Positions 53,476 through 62,510 are shown, numbered from the stretch's first letter. The stretch: DNA of 64,000 bases from Alphaproteobacteria bacterium MedPE-SWcel (GCA_001874255.1 MPDC01000024.1:1-64000), one strand, 5' to 3'. A program made the numbers and translations. Notes: generated by a model not told the origin, from the sequence alone.

Positions 53476-55134
53476 TCAGTGTGCGTGGCCTTTGTCCCAG
53501 TCTTCCTGCTTGGGCAGGATTTCGAAGGTATGTTCCGGCGGCGGAGACGGCAGGGTCCACTCCAGCGTATCGGCGTATTCGTTCCAGTAGTTGTTCTGGG
53601 TGATCCGCGCGCCGCGCAGCAGCGAATAGATCACGACACCGAAGAACAGGATGAACGAGGCGAAGGACAGGAACGCGCCATAGGACGAGATCTTGTTCCA
53701 GTAGGCAAAGCCCTCGGGGTAGTCGATGTAACGGCGCGGCATGCCCTGACGTCCCAGGAAGTGCTGTGGGAAGAAAGTGATGTTTGCGCCGATGAAGAAC
53801 ATCCAGAAATGAATCTGGGCGCCCAGCTCGGAGTACTGACGGCCGGTCATCTTGCCGAAGTAGAAATAGACCCCGGCAAAGATCGCAAATACGGCACCAA
53901 GCGACATCACATAGTGGAAGTGTGCAACCACATAGTAGGTGTCGTGATAGGCGCGGTCCACGGCAGCCTGCGACAGCACCACACCGGTTACGCCGCCGAC
54001 GGTGAACAGGAACAGGAAGCCAAAGGCGAACAGCATCGGAGCTTTGAATTCGATGGAACCGCCCCACATGGTGGCAATCCAGGAGAACACCTTGACCCCT
54101 GTCGGAACCGCAATGACCATGGTGGCCAGCATGAAGTAGGCCTGTTGGTTCAGCGACATGCCGACCGTGTACATGTGGTGCGCCCAGACGACGAAGCCCA
54201 GTACGCCGATCGCGATGATCGCCCAGACCATCGGCAGGTAGCCAAACACCGGCTTGCGCGAGAAGGTTGCGATCACATGGGAGATGATACCAAAGCCCGG
54301 CAGGATCACGATGTAGACTTCAGGGTGCCCGAAGAACCACAGGATATGCTGGTAGAGGATCGGATCGCCACCGCCTGCGGGATCGAAGAAGGTGAAGCCG
54401 AAGTTGCGGTCCATCAGCAGCATGGTGATCGCGCCCGCCAGAACCGGCAGGGACAGCAGGATCAACCACGATGTGACGAAGATCGACCAGCTGAACAGCG
54501 GCACTTTGAACAGGGTCATGCCCGGCGCGCGCATGTTCAGGAAGGTGGTGATCATGTTGATGGCGCCAAGGATCGAGGAGGCGCCCGAGACGTGTACGGC
54601 GAAGATCGCCAGATCCATCGAATAGCCGCCTTCCTTGACCGAGAGCGGCGGGTACAGCACCCAGCCCACACCGGAGCCGAGCTGGCCGTTGCCGCCCGGA
54701 GAGAACACGGAGCAGACCGCAAGGGCGGTGCCTGCGACATACATCCAGAACGACAGGTTGTTCATCCGCGGGAACGCCATGTCCGGCGCGCCGATCTGCA
54801 GGGGCATGAAGTAGTTGCCGAAACCACCGAACAGCGCCGGGATGACGACGAAGAACATCATCAGGATACCGTGTCCGGTGATCAGGACGTTCCAGAGATG
54901 GCCGTTCGGGGTGCAGGGATCGGCCATGAAGCCTTCCTGACACATGTATTGAACGCCGGGATCCATCAGTTCCAGTCGCATGTAGACGGTGAATGCGACG
55001 GAAATGAAGCCCGTGAGCGCCGAAACGATAAGGTAAAGGATACCGATATCCTTGTGGTTCGTGCTCATGAACCAGCGGGTAAAGAAACTCCGCTCGTCCT
55101 CGTGGCCGTGACCTTGAATGGCTGCGTCTGCCAT
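53476..55134 (-). CDS. ctaD: cytochrome c oxidase subunit I (aa3 type)
   Basis: Catalytic subunit containing haem a and the haem a3-CuB centre, with twelve membrane helices. Clear motifs: [34 protein letters not shown] with the haem a ligand, [17 protein letters not shown] with the His-Tyr crosslink pair, [10 protein letters not shown] with CuB ligands, and [17 protein letters not shown] with the haem ligands. The length of 552 residues fits. AGGAGG is spaced 7 bases from the ATG. It is separated by 42 kb from the other oxidase genes, as in relatives. Confidence 0.98.
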   Translation of the reverse strand: MADAAIQGHGHEDERSFFTRWFMSTNHKDIGILYLIVSALTGFISVAFTVYMRLELMDPGVQYMCQEGFMADPCTPNGHLWNVLITGHGILMMFFVVIPALFGGFGNYFMPLQIGAPDMAFPRMNNLSFWMYVAGTALAVCSVFSPGGNGQLGSGVGWVLYPPLSVKEGGYSMDLAIFAVHVSGASSILGAINMITTFLNMRAPGMTLFKVPLFSWSIFVTSWLILLSLPVLAGAITMLLMDRNFGFTFFDPAGGGDPILYQHILWFFGHPEVYIVILPGFGIISHVIATFSRKPVFGYLPMVWAIIAIGVLGFVVWAHHMYTVGMSLNQQAYFMLATMVIAVPTGVKVFSWIATMWGGSIEFKAPMLFAFGFLFLFTVGGVTGVVLSQAAVDRAYHDTYYVVAHFHYVMSLGAVFAIFAGVYFYFGKMTGRQYSELGAQIHFWMFFIGANITFFPQHFLGRQGMPRRYIDYPEGFAYWNKISSYGAFLSFASFILFFGVVIYSLLRGARITQNNYWNEYADTLEWTLPSPPPEHTFEILPKQEDWDKGHAH

Positions 55135-55420
55135 TTGGGTGCCTCCTGTTGATACTCTTCAGTGGCCGCACGGGGGATTCCCGGCGGTCCTGATCTCGGT
55201 TTGGTTTTAGAGTGGCAATCCTTACCCTTCAATGGTCGAGTTCGATATGGATAAAGAATAATTGTCGCGGCCACTTGAGTTTTTCGCCAGATTTACGTGC
55301 GCGGAGGCTTTGCGCGGTGCGGGGCGCGATGGGGGGCCTGCCGCTGACGCAGGTGGCTTGACCGGGGGCACCGGGCCTGTAAGACCTCGGGGAGGAAGCC
55401 AAAAACGGAGACGCGCGACA

Positions 55421-55837
55421 ATGCAGGCCTATGATCCCGACAATGTATTTGCGAAGATTCTACGCGGAGAAATCCCTTCCACGCGCGTGTATGAAGATAG
55501 CGACACGCTGGCGTTCATGGACATTATGCCGCGGTCGGACGGGCATCTCCTGGTGATCCCCAAGACCCCCTGCCGCAATGTTCTGGACGCGTCGCCGGCC
55601 CAGCTCGAGACGGTGATCCGCACGGTGAAAACCCTGGCCGTGGCGGCGAAAGCGGCTTTTTCAGCGGACGGTGTCACCATTCAGCAGTTCAACGAGGCCG
55701 CCGGCGGGCAGGAGGTGTTTCACCTGCACTTTCATATTCTGCCCCGCTACGAGGGCGTCGGGCTGCGGGCGCCGGGCGTGATGGGGGATATGGCCGCGAT
55801 TGCGACGCAGGCCGAAAAAATCCGCGCCGCTCTCTGA
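55421..55837 (+). CDS. HIT family hydrolase
   Basis: A 138-residue histidine-triad nucleotide-binding protein. The N-terminus NVFAKILRGEIPS and the triad HLHFHILPRY (about residues 98-107) are clear, as is the phosphate-binding QEVFHLHFH context. It probably hydrolyses AMP-lysine or similar adenylates. I start at MQAYDPDN; the open frame upstream has no likeness. It is divergent from ctaD, with a 286-base gap that has no further gene. Confidence 0.94.
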   Translation: MQAYDPDNVFAKILRGEIPSTRVYEDSDTLAFMDIMPRSDGHLLVIPKTPCRNVLDASPAQLETVIRTVKTLAVAAKAAFSADGVTIQQFNEAAGGQEVFHLHFHILPRYEGVGLRAPGVMGDMAAIATQAEKIRAAL

Positions 55838-55926
55838 CGGGGTTCCCAGGGTAGGACGGCGCGCACCCAGTGGTGGTCCGGTGGGGCCCGCGGGGCCCCG
55901 CATGCATCCCGTCTGGGCTTGATGCG

Positions 55927-56622
55927 CTACGCCCCTGTGCAGGTCGGTGAGGCCTCGGGGGCGAAGGCGATATCAAAGGTGCGCTTCAGCGCGACATCCA
56001 CGTCGGCCATGGTCACCGGAAGGCCGAGATCGACCAGGCTGGTGACCCCGTGTTCGGTGATGCCGCAGGGGACGATGCCGCCAAAATGGCTGAGGTCGGG
56101 TTCGACGTTGATGGAAATGCCGTGAAAGCTCACCCATTTGCGGAGGCGAATGCCGATCGCTGCGATCTTGTCCTCGGAGAGCGCGCCACTGGCGGTATGA
56201 GGTTTGTCCGGCTGTTCGACCCAGACACCGACGCGCCCGTCGCGGATATGGCCGGTGACGTTGAATTGCTCGAGCGCGAGGATGACCCAGCGTTCCAGCT
56301 GGCGGACAAAACAGCGCACGTCCTTGCCGCGCCGCGCGACATCGAGCATGACATAGACGACGCGCTGACCGGGACCGTGATAGGTATATTGCCCGCCGCG
56401 TTTGCTCGTATAGACGGGAAAGCGGTCCGGGTCCGTCAGGTCAGAGCTCCGCGCCGACGTGCCGGCGGTATAAAGCGGCGGATGTTCCAGCAGCCAAATG
56501 CATTCGTTTGCGTCGCCACGGGCGATTGCTTCGGCGCGGGCCTCCATGAATGCGGTGGCTTCCGGGTATGGAACCAGTGTGTCTGAGGTGATCCAGTCCA
56601 CGATAGGGATACTTTCTGTCAT
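55927..56622 (-). CDS. lipB: lipoyl(octanoyl) transferase
   Basis: Transfers octanoyl groups from acyl carrier protein to lipoyl domains, the first step of lipoate cofactor synthesis. Conserved parts are [26 protein letters not shown] and the Lys/Cys pair in [12 protein letters not shown] (lysine) and GGIVPCGI (cysteine). I start at [10 protein letters not shown] (231 residues), because the family likeness begins there; another in-frame ATG is 18 codons upstream. Neither has a strong ribosome-binding site. Confidence 0.95.
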   Translation of the reverse strand: MTESIPIVDWITSDTLVPYPEATAFMEARAEAIARGDANECIWLLEHPPLYTAGTSARSSDLTDPDRFPVYTSKRGGQYTYHGPGQRVVYVMLDVARRGKDVRCFVRQLERWVILALEQFNVTGHIRDGRVGVWVEQPDKPHTASGALSEDKIAAIGIRLRKWVSFHGISINVEPDLSHFGGIVPCGITEHGVTSLVDLGLPVTMADVDVALKRTFDIAFAPEASPTCTGA

Positions 56623-56728
56623 GATTGATTTTATTTGTCCGAACGGATGACTCGCGATTTTCCGACTGTCGCTCATACTATTTTTTGATTCCTACTATTC
56701 ACATAGTTGCAGTACAGGGTTTAATTCA

Positions 56729-57682
56729 ATGGCATCTAAATTCATCAAAGCCGCTTTGGTCGCATCCGTTTTCACCAGCTCTGCCGGAGCCGCGGTGGCC
56801 GGAGACCTCGGCGCGGCGCTTGTTGGCGGCATCATCGGTGGCGTCTTCATGAATGAGGTCAACAAGAGCAAGCGGACCCGGTCGCGATTGCCTTCGACCA
56901 ATCAGGGCCGACAGATCCAAAGTTCGCTGAACTACTTCGGATTTAACGCGGGCACTGTGGATGGGCAGTTGGGCCGCAAGTCGAAAACCGCAATCTCGCA
57001 ATATCAGGCCTACATCGGCTATCCATCAACCGGCGCGCTGAGTGACCTCGAGTTTGATTTCCTGACGTCCTCCTACCAGCGCGCCATTGCCAGCGGACCA
57101 CTCGCCACGCAGCAGGCGATGGGGCACCCGGATGGCACGCGGGGCCTGCTTCGGGTCTACATGCAGGAACGCCTCGCCTTGCAGCAACAGATGCAGCAAC
57201 AGCAGATGCTGCAATATGCCGGGCAGCAGCCGCTCGGGGCGGTGCAATATGGCGTCCCGAATGGCGCCGTTGCCGTACCGGGGCAGCAGGGGGGCGTCCC
57301 ACAACAGGGTCAGGGTATGGTATATGCCAAGACTGGTCAGCCGCAGGCCTATGTGCCTCAGGGCCAGCAACTGATGGTTCAGCAGGGGCAGCAACAGCTG
57401 ACCTATGCCGCTCCGCAAATGGTGCCTCAGGCCTATCGCCCTCAGGCGGCGGCGGGCGGCGGTGCTGTTGGCGTGGTTCCTCAGCCATTGCCCCAGCAGG
57501 GGCAGGTCGTTGCATTGCCCCAGCAGGGGCAGGTCGCTGCATTGCAGCAGCCCACGGCGACGACGCAGAGCCAGGCCGGCGTGTTTGCCGCGCCTTCGGC
57601 GAAACAGCCGCAGGGCGAGCTTGTACCGTTGCGCCGCCGGGTGATGACCGTCGGTGTCGAACCCGCTCAAGACTCGAACTGA
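56729..57682 (+). CDS. Gln/Pro-rich peptidoglycan-binding-like protein
   Basis: A 317-residue protein with an N-terminal signal-like segment (FIKAALVASVFTSSAGAAVAG), a glycine-zipper-like LGAALVGGIIGGVF and a putative peptidoglycan-binding domain (GRQIQSSLNYFGFNAGTVDGQLGRKSK, where GFNAGTVDGQLG is the typical core). From about residue 140 on it is low-complexity, dominated by Gln, Pro and Gly (QQQMQQQQML, YVPQGQQL), including the 9-residue repeat PQQGQVVAL. It is probably located in the envelope. Function unknown. Confidence 0.8.
   Translation: MASKFIKAALVASVFTSSAGAAVAGDLGAALVGGIIGGVFMNEVNKSKRTRSRLPSTNQGRQIQSSLNYFGFNAGTVDGQLGRKSKTAISQYQAYIGYPSTGALSDLEFDFLTSSYQRAIASGPLATQQAMGHPDGTRGLLRVYMQERLALQQQMQQQQMLQYAGQQPLGAVQYGVPNGAVAVPGQQGGVPQQGQGMVYAKTGQPQAYVPQGQQLMVQQGQQQLTYAAPQMVPQAYRPQAAAGGGAVGVVPQPLPQQGQVVALPQQGQVAALQQPTATTQSQAGVFAAPSAKQPQGELVPLRRRVMTVGVEPAQDSN
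57488..57541 (+). repeat. 27-bp coding repeat, 2 copies
   Basis: Two adjoining 27-base units (starting TTGCCCCAGCAGGGGCAGG) differing by one base, encoding LPQQGQVVA/LPQQGQVAA in the Gln-rich protein. Confidence 0.9.
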
Positions 57683-57887
57683 CGTACTGGCGGTCAACAA
57701 TCCGCTCTTGGGAATCGAGCTTGAGTTGATCAAGCTCTGTGAAGCCGACCGGCGCGAGATCAACTGCGCCGTGTCGCGTTTTGCGGCCCAGATCGACCTG
57801 AGCAATGAGATCGTATTCTGTTGCGCGAGCCACGGATTCGAAGTGGTCCGCCGAAACAACCTGTCGCCTGCGGATGTGCGGTGGTGA
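57654..57887 (+). CDS. possible 77-residue hypothetical protein
   Basis: An open frame overlapping the end of the preceding gene by 29 bases, beginning with GTG. The part from LLGIELELIKLCEADRRE on has a protein-like composition and GC-rich third positions like the neighbours. There is no ribosome-binding site, and no family is recognised. The real start, if it is a gene, may be later. The roughly 275 bases that follow up to the tRNA hold no recognisable gene; the tRNA promoter must lie there. Confidence 0.3.
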   Translation: MSNPLKTRTDVLAVNNPLLGIELELIKLCEADRREINCAVSRFAAQIDLSNEIVFCCASHGFEVVRRNNLSPADVRW

Positions 57888-58144
57888 ACGTCGGCGAGAC
57901 GAGATTTCTCAGGGGCGCGAGCATTGCCGCCGATCGGGTGCTCACCGGAGAGTTCCGCCATGCCAATGTGGCGGCGGCTTCTGTCGATTAGGCCTTGTGC
58001 GATCCGGGCAAGAATGAACGCTCCAGCAATGGCTTTGGCGCTCCATGCAACCGTATCGGAGCGCCTGATTGCCGCCAGTGGGAAAACATCAAGATTGTGC
58101 GTTTTGCCCCTTCACATAGCTGATAGGCTGGTCTATACGCCCCT

Positions 58145-59773
58145 TCACCAAGTCATAGACAGTGCGGTCGTGGCGGAATTGGTAGACGCGCAGCGTTGAG
58201 GTCGCTGTGGGGTAACACCCGTGGAAGTTCGAGTCTTCTCGACCGCACCATTTTTCAACTGCCTCTGTTGAAACACCCCTAAAGCCTTGAATGGTAAGGC
58301 TATGGACGGTGTTCTAGCTCCCGCATTTCGATGATACGCAATCCGGTCCGTAAAGGCCAATCTAAGCAGTGTTCTGCGTAGTGTCATATCGCCACTTTCC
58401 CATAGTTTCCAAGGACTTGAGAGGAACTTGAGAGAGAGTTCTAGCATGTCTTCTAGCCTCCCCGCTGCTGGCACCCCATTTTGGGCATTTTCCATCAAGC
58501 GAAGCTTGTCTTTTTCGAGGCCAGCAATCTTGGCCTCATAGGCTCCAATCACTGTATCATTGCTCGTGGCCATGATCCGACCCAACAGTGATTCAATCTG
58601 TGTTTCAATTTGGGTGATTTGCCGCTTGGCAGAGGCAACTGCCTCCTCCGCCTGAGACAGGCGCGCTTGCCATGCGTGTTGGAACATCACCTTTGCCAAC
58701 GCAAACAGCGAAGCGCTCGGCTGTAGCGTTTTCACAACCTCACCAAAATCAGCCTCCAAGCGATCACGCGGGATCGACTTGCCATAGCTTGGACAGCCTT
58801 TGGTCTGGCAGAGATAATAGGGATAGCGTTTGTACTTCCCCTTAGCCCAAGAGGAGCGCAAAGGCACACAACAATCCCCACAGGTCACAAAACCACGAAG
58901 CGCGAAATCCTCTCCGATATCTTTGCGAGCGGGCGCATAGGCCGTCTCACGACGCGCCTTCTGGATCTTATCGAATGTCTTGAGTGAGATCAGCGGTTCA
59001 TGCTGCCCCTTGAGAAAACTCAGGCCGTAAGTTTCACTACAAATATACCCAGCATATAGAGGCTGCGACAGCATATCAGAAATCCGTTGCTGGATGATCT
59101 GGCCATGCTTGTTGCGTGGAAAATCCGGACACGTTTCAAAGAAGCGTTTGACCTCAACTTGTGTCTGGAACCGACCGGAGGCAAACCCCTCCAAACCTTC
59201 CTTGACCAAGCTCGCCAGTGGCTCATCCGGGATCAGAAGCTTCCCGTGCCCTTTGATCGTCTTGTAGCGATATCCAGTGGGCGCATTATGCACCCAATAT
59301 CCCGACTGCATGCGGGCTTTCATTTTCTGAGAGACCTGACGCCCGTTTTGTTTACGCTCCAAGGCACCTTGGGCGGCCATAATGGTTTCGATAAACTCGC
59401 CTTCTGGCGTGTCTTCAAACTTGAAGTTCAGGCATTCGATTTCAGCTTTGCGTTTGCGGAAGGCTTCCCTCAGATCGAGATGGAAGCGCGTGTCGCGAGC
59501 AAATCGTTTCAGATCATCAAAGATCACCACAAAGCGGGTATCGGGTTGCGCATCCAAGAATGACAGTAAAGCCACCATACCAGGGCGCTTCATAAAATCC
59601 CCCCCGCCTGTGAAGGTATCTGGGAAGACCGCAGCCACATGATAGCCCTTGCTCACGGCATATTCCCGACATCGTGTCTCTTGAGACTGCAACCCATGCC
59701 CGTCAGCCTCCTGCGCGCGCGATGAGACCCTGCAATAGATGATGGCTTGTTTGTTTTGCTGCGTATCTTTCAT
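58145..59773 (-). CDS. large serine recombinase (island integrase)
   Basis: A 542-residue site-specific recombinase. The catalytic resolvase domain starts at YCRVSSRAQ (nucleophile Ser, residue 17), with DDLKRFARD and GALERKQNGRQ further on. A recombinase domain follows, then a zinc ribbon (CGDC...CQTKGC, about residues 295-325) and a coiled coil (SQAEEAVASAKRQITQIETQIESLL). The last roughly 30 codons, ending ATTALSMTW, are the antisense of the tRNA-Leu gene and some flanking bases, so this end comes from the host chromosome. It probably integrates and excises the island at this tRNA. The upstream small gene overlaps its start (ATGA). Confidence 0.93.
   Translation of the reverse strand: MKDTQQNKQAIIYCRVSSRAQEADGHGLQSQETRCREYAVSKGYHVAAVFPDTFTGGGDFMKRPGMVALLSFLDAQPDTRFVVIFDDLKRFARDTRFHLDLREAFRKRKAEIECLNFKFEDTPEGEFIETIMAAQGALERKQNGRQVSQKMKARMQSGYWVHNAPTGYRYKTIKGHGKLLIPDEPLASLVKEGLEGFASGRFQTQVEVKRFFETCPDFPRNKHGQIIQQRISDMLSQPLYAGYICSETYGLSFLKGQHEPLISLKTFDKIQKARRETAYAPARKDIGEDFALRGFVTCGDCCVPLRSSWAKGKYKRYPYYLCQTKGCPSYGKSIPRDRLEADFGEVVKTLQPSASLFALAKVMFQHAWQARLSQAEEAVASAKRQITQIETQIESLLGRIMATSNDTVIGAYEAKIAGLEKDKLRLMENAQNGVPAAGRLEDMLELSLKFLSSPWKLWESGDMTLRRTLLRLAFTDRIAYHRNAGARTPSIALPFKALGVFQQRQLKNGAVEKTRTSTGVTPQRPQRCASTNSATTALSMTW
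58164..58250 (+). tRNA. tRNA-Leu (anticodon GAG)
   Basis: An 87-base cloverleaf with 3'-CCA encoded. Acceptor arms GCGGTCG / CGACCGC pair fully; the D-arm contains AATTGGTAGACGC; the anticodon stem CAGCG / CGCTG encloses loop TTGAGGT with anticodon GAG (reads CUC/CUU). A long variable arm (TGGGGTAACACCCGTG) is typical of leucine tRNAs, and the T-loop is TTCGAGT. Its 3' end is the likely integration site of the island that follows. Confidence 0.96.
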
Positions 59774-60084
59774 CGGGACTCCTTTCTCGCGGCGGCACTC
59801 TCTGGGATGACCGTCTGGCTGTCTTGTATGTGTTTGGGGTGATCACAGGATACCATATCAGCAATGGCATCAGCCAAAGCTTTCTCCTGTTCTCCACAGA
59901 CCTGTTGGACAGGGTGCAAGCCGAAGCCAAGGTCAACAAAACCAACCATAATGGCCCAGAGGGTTTTGATCAGCTCACGCTTTTGCTCTTCTGGAATATC
60001 CTCATTCTCAAGATATGGAAGATAGGCATCCCAATCGATAGATAGGGTTGGACGAGACGCATCAGCGTCTTTGAGGTGGCACAT
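59770..60084 (-). CDS. small recombinase-linked protein
   Basis: A 104-residue acidic protein whose stop overlaps the recombinase start (ATGA), so both are made together. It contains LPYLENEDIPEEQKRELI, then MVGFVDLGFGLHPVQQ and CGEQEKALADAI. Short genes with this pattern stand before serine recombinases in many alphaproteobacterial islands. It has no recognised domain. A role as partner or directionality factor of the recombinase is inferred from the conserved pairing only. Confidence 0.75.
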   Translation of the reverse strand: MCHLKDADASRPTLSIDWDAYLPYLENEDIPEEQKRELIKTLWAIMVGFVDLGFGLHPVQQVCGEQEKALADAIADMVSCDHPKHIQDSQTVIPESAAARKESR

Positions 60085-60196
60085 GGCAGGCTTCTCCTTT
60101 CTCCGGGGCCGGGTATGTTGGGATTGGGTCTATCTCTGTGCAAAAGGCACAATGAGAACAAATATAGAACACCATACCGCAAACCCGGCGATCTCC

Positions 60197-60223
60197 CAAG
60201 AGGTTTTTGTAAAAAATCTCTTG
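60197..60223. promoter_or_regulatory. 27-bp inverted repeat in divergent promoter region
   Basis: Arms CAAGAGGTTTTT and AAAAAATCTCTTG are nearly complementary around the centre GTA. The site lies between the recombinase unit and the divergent accessory gene, so it may bind a regulator of both. It could also form a hairpin, but no gene ends here. Confidence 0.45.
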
Positions 60224-60302
60224 ATGATAAGGAGATACCTTGCTGAGATTTTAGCTGCTAAGGGTAGTACCAGTGCAAAACCGGGTAATAGGATCAGGGT
60301 GC

Positions 60303-61052
60303 ATGATGGGCGATGCGTCAGAGTTCGATTGGCTAAACACATCAGTGAGAGACCGAGAAGAGCCGACCAAGGCCCTCTATCAGATTTTACGAGAGGTATC
60401 GCGACAAAGCGGCATCCAGTTTGAAACGCTTCTTGAACAGGCTCAAAAGTCCCCAATGAGCCATGCAGAAGATGCGCTCAGAAATTTTCGACGGGGCCGC
60501 ATTGCAAAAGAGCGCGCCATGCTCATCCATGAATGGCTGGCCAAAGAGCATTTCGATCTCGCTCAGCAGATCACCCCGTACCTGTTTCAATATCGTCGTG
60601 TCTCAAATTGGGAGACCTTCCTCACCAAACACACTGTCGAAGGTGGCGTGACTGCTAAGCCTGCCGCAGAATTTGGTCTTGCGCGGCGTGACCCACCCGC
60701 CGATGGCATTCCAATATTTCGCATCGGGCAAGAGTTTCTATTTGAGCTTCAATCATCTGCTCCGGCCTATGTTCTGGCCTTTGAGGGCTATCAAAACAAA
60801 TGGCATCCGCTGCCTTTAGGTCAGAATGAGTGTGACCTGCGAGTCCGCATGCCCGAAGGTGTTAGCCTACTACCCTGTGATGGGGATGGCGCGATCATAC
60901 CACTAGCAGAATATGACGATACAGGTGAGCATCGCTTTGTTTTTGTACTCTGCTTTGGGCCTAAACCTCTGCGGGATCAATCAAGCCTCATCACTTACGC
61001 CGAAGAACACCCGCTCACAGTCTACCAAACCAAGACACTGATCATTGCATAG
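60303..61052 (+). CDS. hypothetical protein with DUF4384-like C-terminus
   Basis: About 249 residues, start uncertain: two successive ATGs (MMGDASEFDW) preceded by an AGG-rich stretch. The N-terminal 90 residues are helical and charged (TKALYQILREVSRQSG, EDALRNFRRGRIAKERAMLI), of no recognised family. The C-terminal part (GQEFLFELQSSAPAYVLAFEG, WHPLPLG, LPCDGDGAIIPLAEYD, HRFVFVL) has the strand pattern of DUF4384, a domain found in some conflict-system proteins; this likeness is weak. It is convergent with the Lit-like gene, the two stops only 4 bases apart. Confidence 0.75.
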   Translation: MMGDASEFDWLNTSVRDREEPTKALYQILREVSRQSGIQFETLLEQAQKSPMSHAEDALRNFRRGRIAKERAMLIHEWLAKEHFDLAQQITPYLFQYRRVSNWETFLTKHTVEGGVTAKPAAEFGLARRDPPADGIPIFRIGQEFLFELQSSAPAYVLAFEGYQNKWHPLPLGQNECDLRVRMPEGVSLLPCDGDGAIIPLAEYDDTGEHRFVFVLCFGPKPLRDQSSLITYAEEHPLTVYQTKTLIIA

Positions 61053-61056
61053 CCCC

Positions 61057-61992
61057 TTACTGCCCAGCCTGAAAAGGTTTGAGGCGGTCATTGATCAATA
61101 CAAGCTTCGCCCATTCCCTCGCCCCAGAGGTTTTAAGCTGAGATAATTGATCAGAGGCAGCAAGCTTGGCAGTGGCGATATCTTGAAAGAAATCAGCCGG
61201 ATCACCCAAATCGGCCCGGATCGTATCCGCCTCAACCACACGCGCGAGATTCACTGCGTCAAAGAAGCAAGGCAACGTCACCGCACGCCCAAAGGCTTGG
61301 ATTTCATCGGCTGATGGGATGTCATCAGGATCAACGGCTTTGGCTCCAGCCTGCTTGGCCTTCACTTGCGCGCGGATCAACGGCATCTCAGTGACATGTC
61401 CCAATAGCTGAAAGATACGTGTTGCAGCTTTTGGATGTGTCAAACTCTCCTCGTTGTACTTGGCATCCGCACGCTCAATGAGCATCATCATCCCAGAAAT
61501 TGCCGTGATCTTGCATCGCAGGTCCTCCCAACCCTCTGTTGAGTAAGCCTCAAGTAACAGATCCGCCGCATCATGATCAGCTTGTAACTCAAGACATTGC
61601 GGTGTCTCAGCCCGCATATCCACAGGTAATTTGAGCATAGGACCAAGCTGGCGATCTGCACGTCTGGCAATCCCAAAGGCAGGTGTATTAGGGGTTTCTG
61701 AGATTTGAAAATCACCGAGCAAGTCGAAGTGGTTCAGCTCAATATGTTGAAACTCATGCAAGAACAGCCAAACGAGAGAGTTGTAGGCCATCTGCTCAGG
61801 CTCAGACGAAAACGGGATACCAATACCTGCGGAAAAGGTTTCATCATGAACGGCGTCAGCCCAGAGGGCCTCAATGCGTTCAACCAAACCTTCACTGATC
61901 TGAATGATGTGCTGCGCCCCACTGCGAGTGACGCCAGCATAGAATGCTTCACCAGCGATGACTTCGATCACACTTTGATTGATTTGACCCAT
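61057..61992 (-). CDS. Lit-like zinc metallopeptidase (U49 type)
   Basis: A 311-residue protein. The zinc motif is FLHEFQHIELNH (HExxH, near residue 80), preceded by AYNSLVW; the third-ligand region reads ELQADHDAADLLL, and a later THPKAATRIFQLL follows. The same three blocks in the same order are found in E. coli Lit (WILHHEISHVVLQH, EREADSHATKWIL, THPAAYERIYSN, recalled from the family). Lit cleaves EF-Tu when triggered by a T4 capsid peptide, stopping phage growth. Target and trigger of this protein are unknown. I start at the ATG and not at a TTG two codons before. It is a single gene on the island. Confidence 0.8.
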   Translation of the reverse strand: MGQINQSVIEVIAGEAFYAGVTRSGAQHIIQISEGLVERIEALWADAVHDETFSAGIGIPFSSEPEQMAYNSLVWLFLHEFQHIELNHFDLLGDFQISETPNTPAFGIARRADRQLGPMLKLPVDMRAETPQCLELQADHDAADLLLEAYSTEGWEDLRCKITAISGMMMLIERADAKYNEESLTHPKAATRIFQLLGHVTEMPLIRAQVKAKQAGAKAVDPDDIPSADEIQAFGRAVTLPCFFDAVNLARVVEADTIRADLGDPADFFQDIATAKLAASDQLSQLKTSGAREWAKLVLINDRLKPFQAGQ

Positions 61993-62216
61993 ATTCAATC
62001 ACTTGTGCTGGTTTCATTGCTGAGGAGCAATATAGACACACTGGACGACCGCGAAGATCGTCCCAGAAACTGCAAGTTGCAGCATCACTACGGTTACTTT
62101 GCACTAATCACCAATAATGCCTAGCTTGCACTGTTTCGTTACGAATTAGTAATGCTCACTCAGAATGAGCGATCACTTCACTGTGGGCAAATAAAGGTGA
62201 ATTCCAAAATGAGATT

Positions 62217-62510
62217 TTACATAGCTTCTAGTTTTGGCAATAGGTTTCTCTCCATGTATTCAATGGCTTCTTTCCCATCTTTGGTGATTTTCCATTCGAA
62301 GGAAGAAGTCTTCCCGACAAATCCATCCAGAACACATCTATTAAATAGCGCATCAAGCGTTTCAGGTGATTTGGCAAAATTTATGCTGCCATACATAAGT
62401 TCAGATTCGCGTTCCATATCCTTTCGAATTTCGGCTTTTAACGCGCCATCACTGTACTTAACTAAAGTTTTCAAAAGTAAGTGTCTTTGTATTGTGAAGT
62501 CGGTACACAT
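62217..62510 (-). CDS. small winged-helix-like protein
   Basis: A 97-residue protein starting MCTDFTIQRHLLLKTLV. The order of helices, then DALFNRCVLDGFVGKTSSFEWKITKDGKEAIEY, which looks like a recognition helix and a beta-wing ending in an ITxxGxxxI motif, suggests a winged-helix domain. Its ATG lies one base behind the stop of the upstream phosphohydrolase gene, with AAGGA at good spacing, so the two form one operon. It may be its regulator or partner. AT-rich codon use differs from the chromosome. Confidence 0.65.
   Translation of the reverse strand: MCTDFTIQRHLLLKTLVKYSDGALKAEIRKDMERESELMYGSINFAKSPETLDALFNRCVLDGFVGKTSSFEWKITKDGKEAIEYMERNLLPKLEAM

Noticed and set aside
53269-55152. 627-codon open frame antisense to ctaD
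   Set aside because: Mirror of the oxidase subunit gene; no motifs, and ctaD is unmistakable.
58145-58260. Frameshift or misassembly at the recombinase end because it overlaps a tRNA
   Set aside because: The reading frame is continuous and the tRNA folds perfectly; the overlap is what integration into a tRNA 3' end would produce.
61705-62124. 139-codon open frame on the plus strand opposite the Lit-like gene
   Set aside because: Most of it is antisense to the protease gene and no ribosome-binding site or domain is visible.
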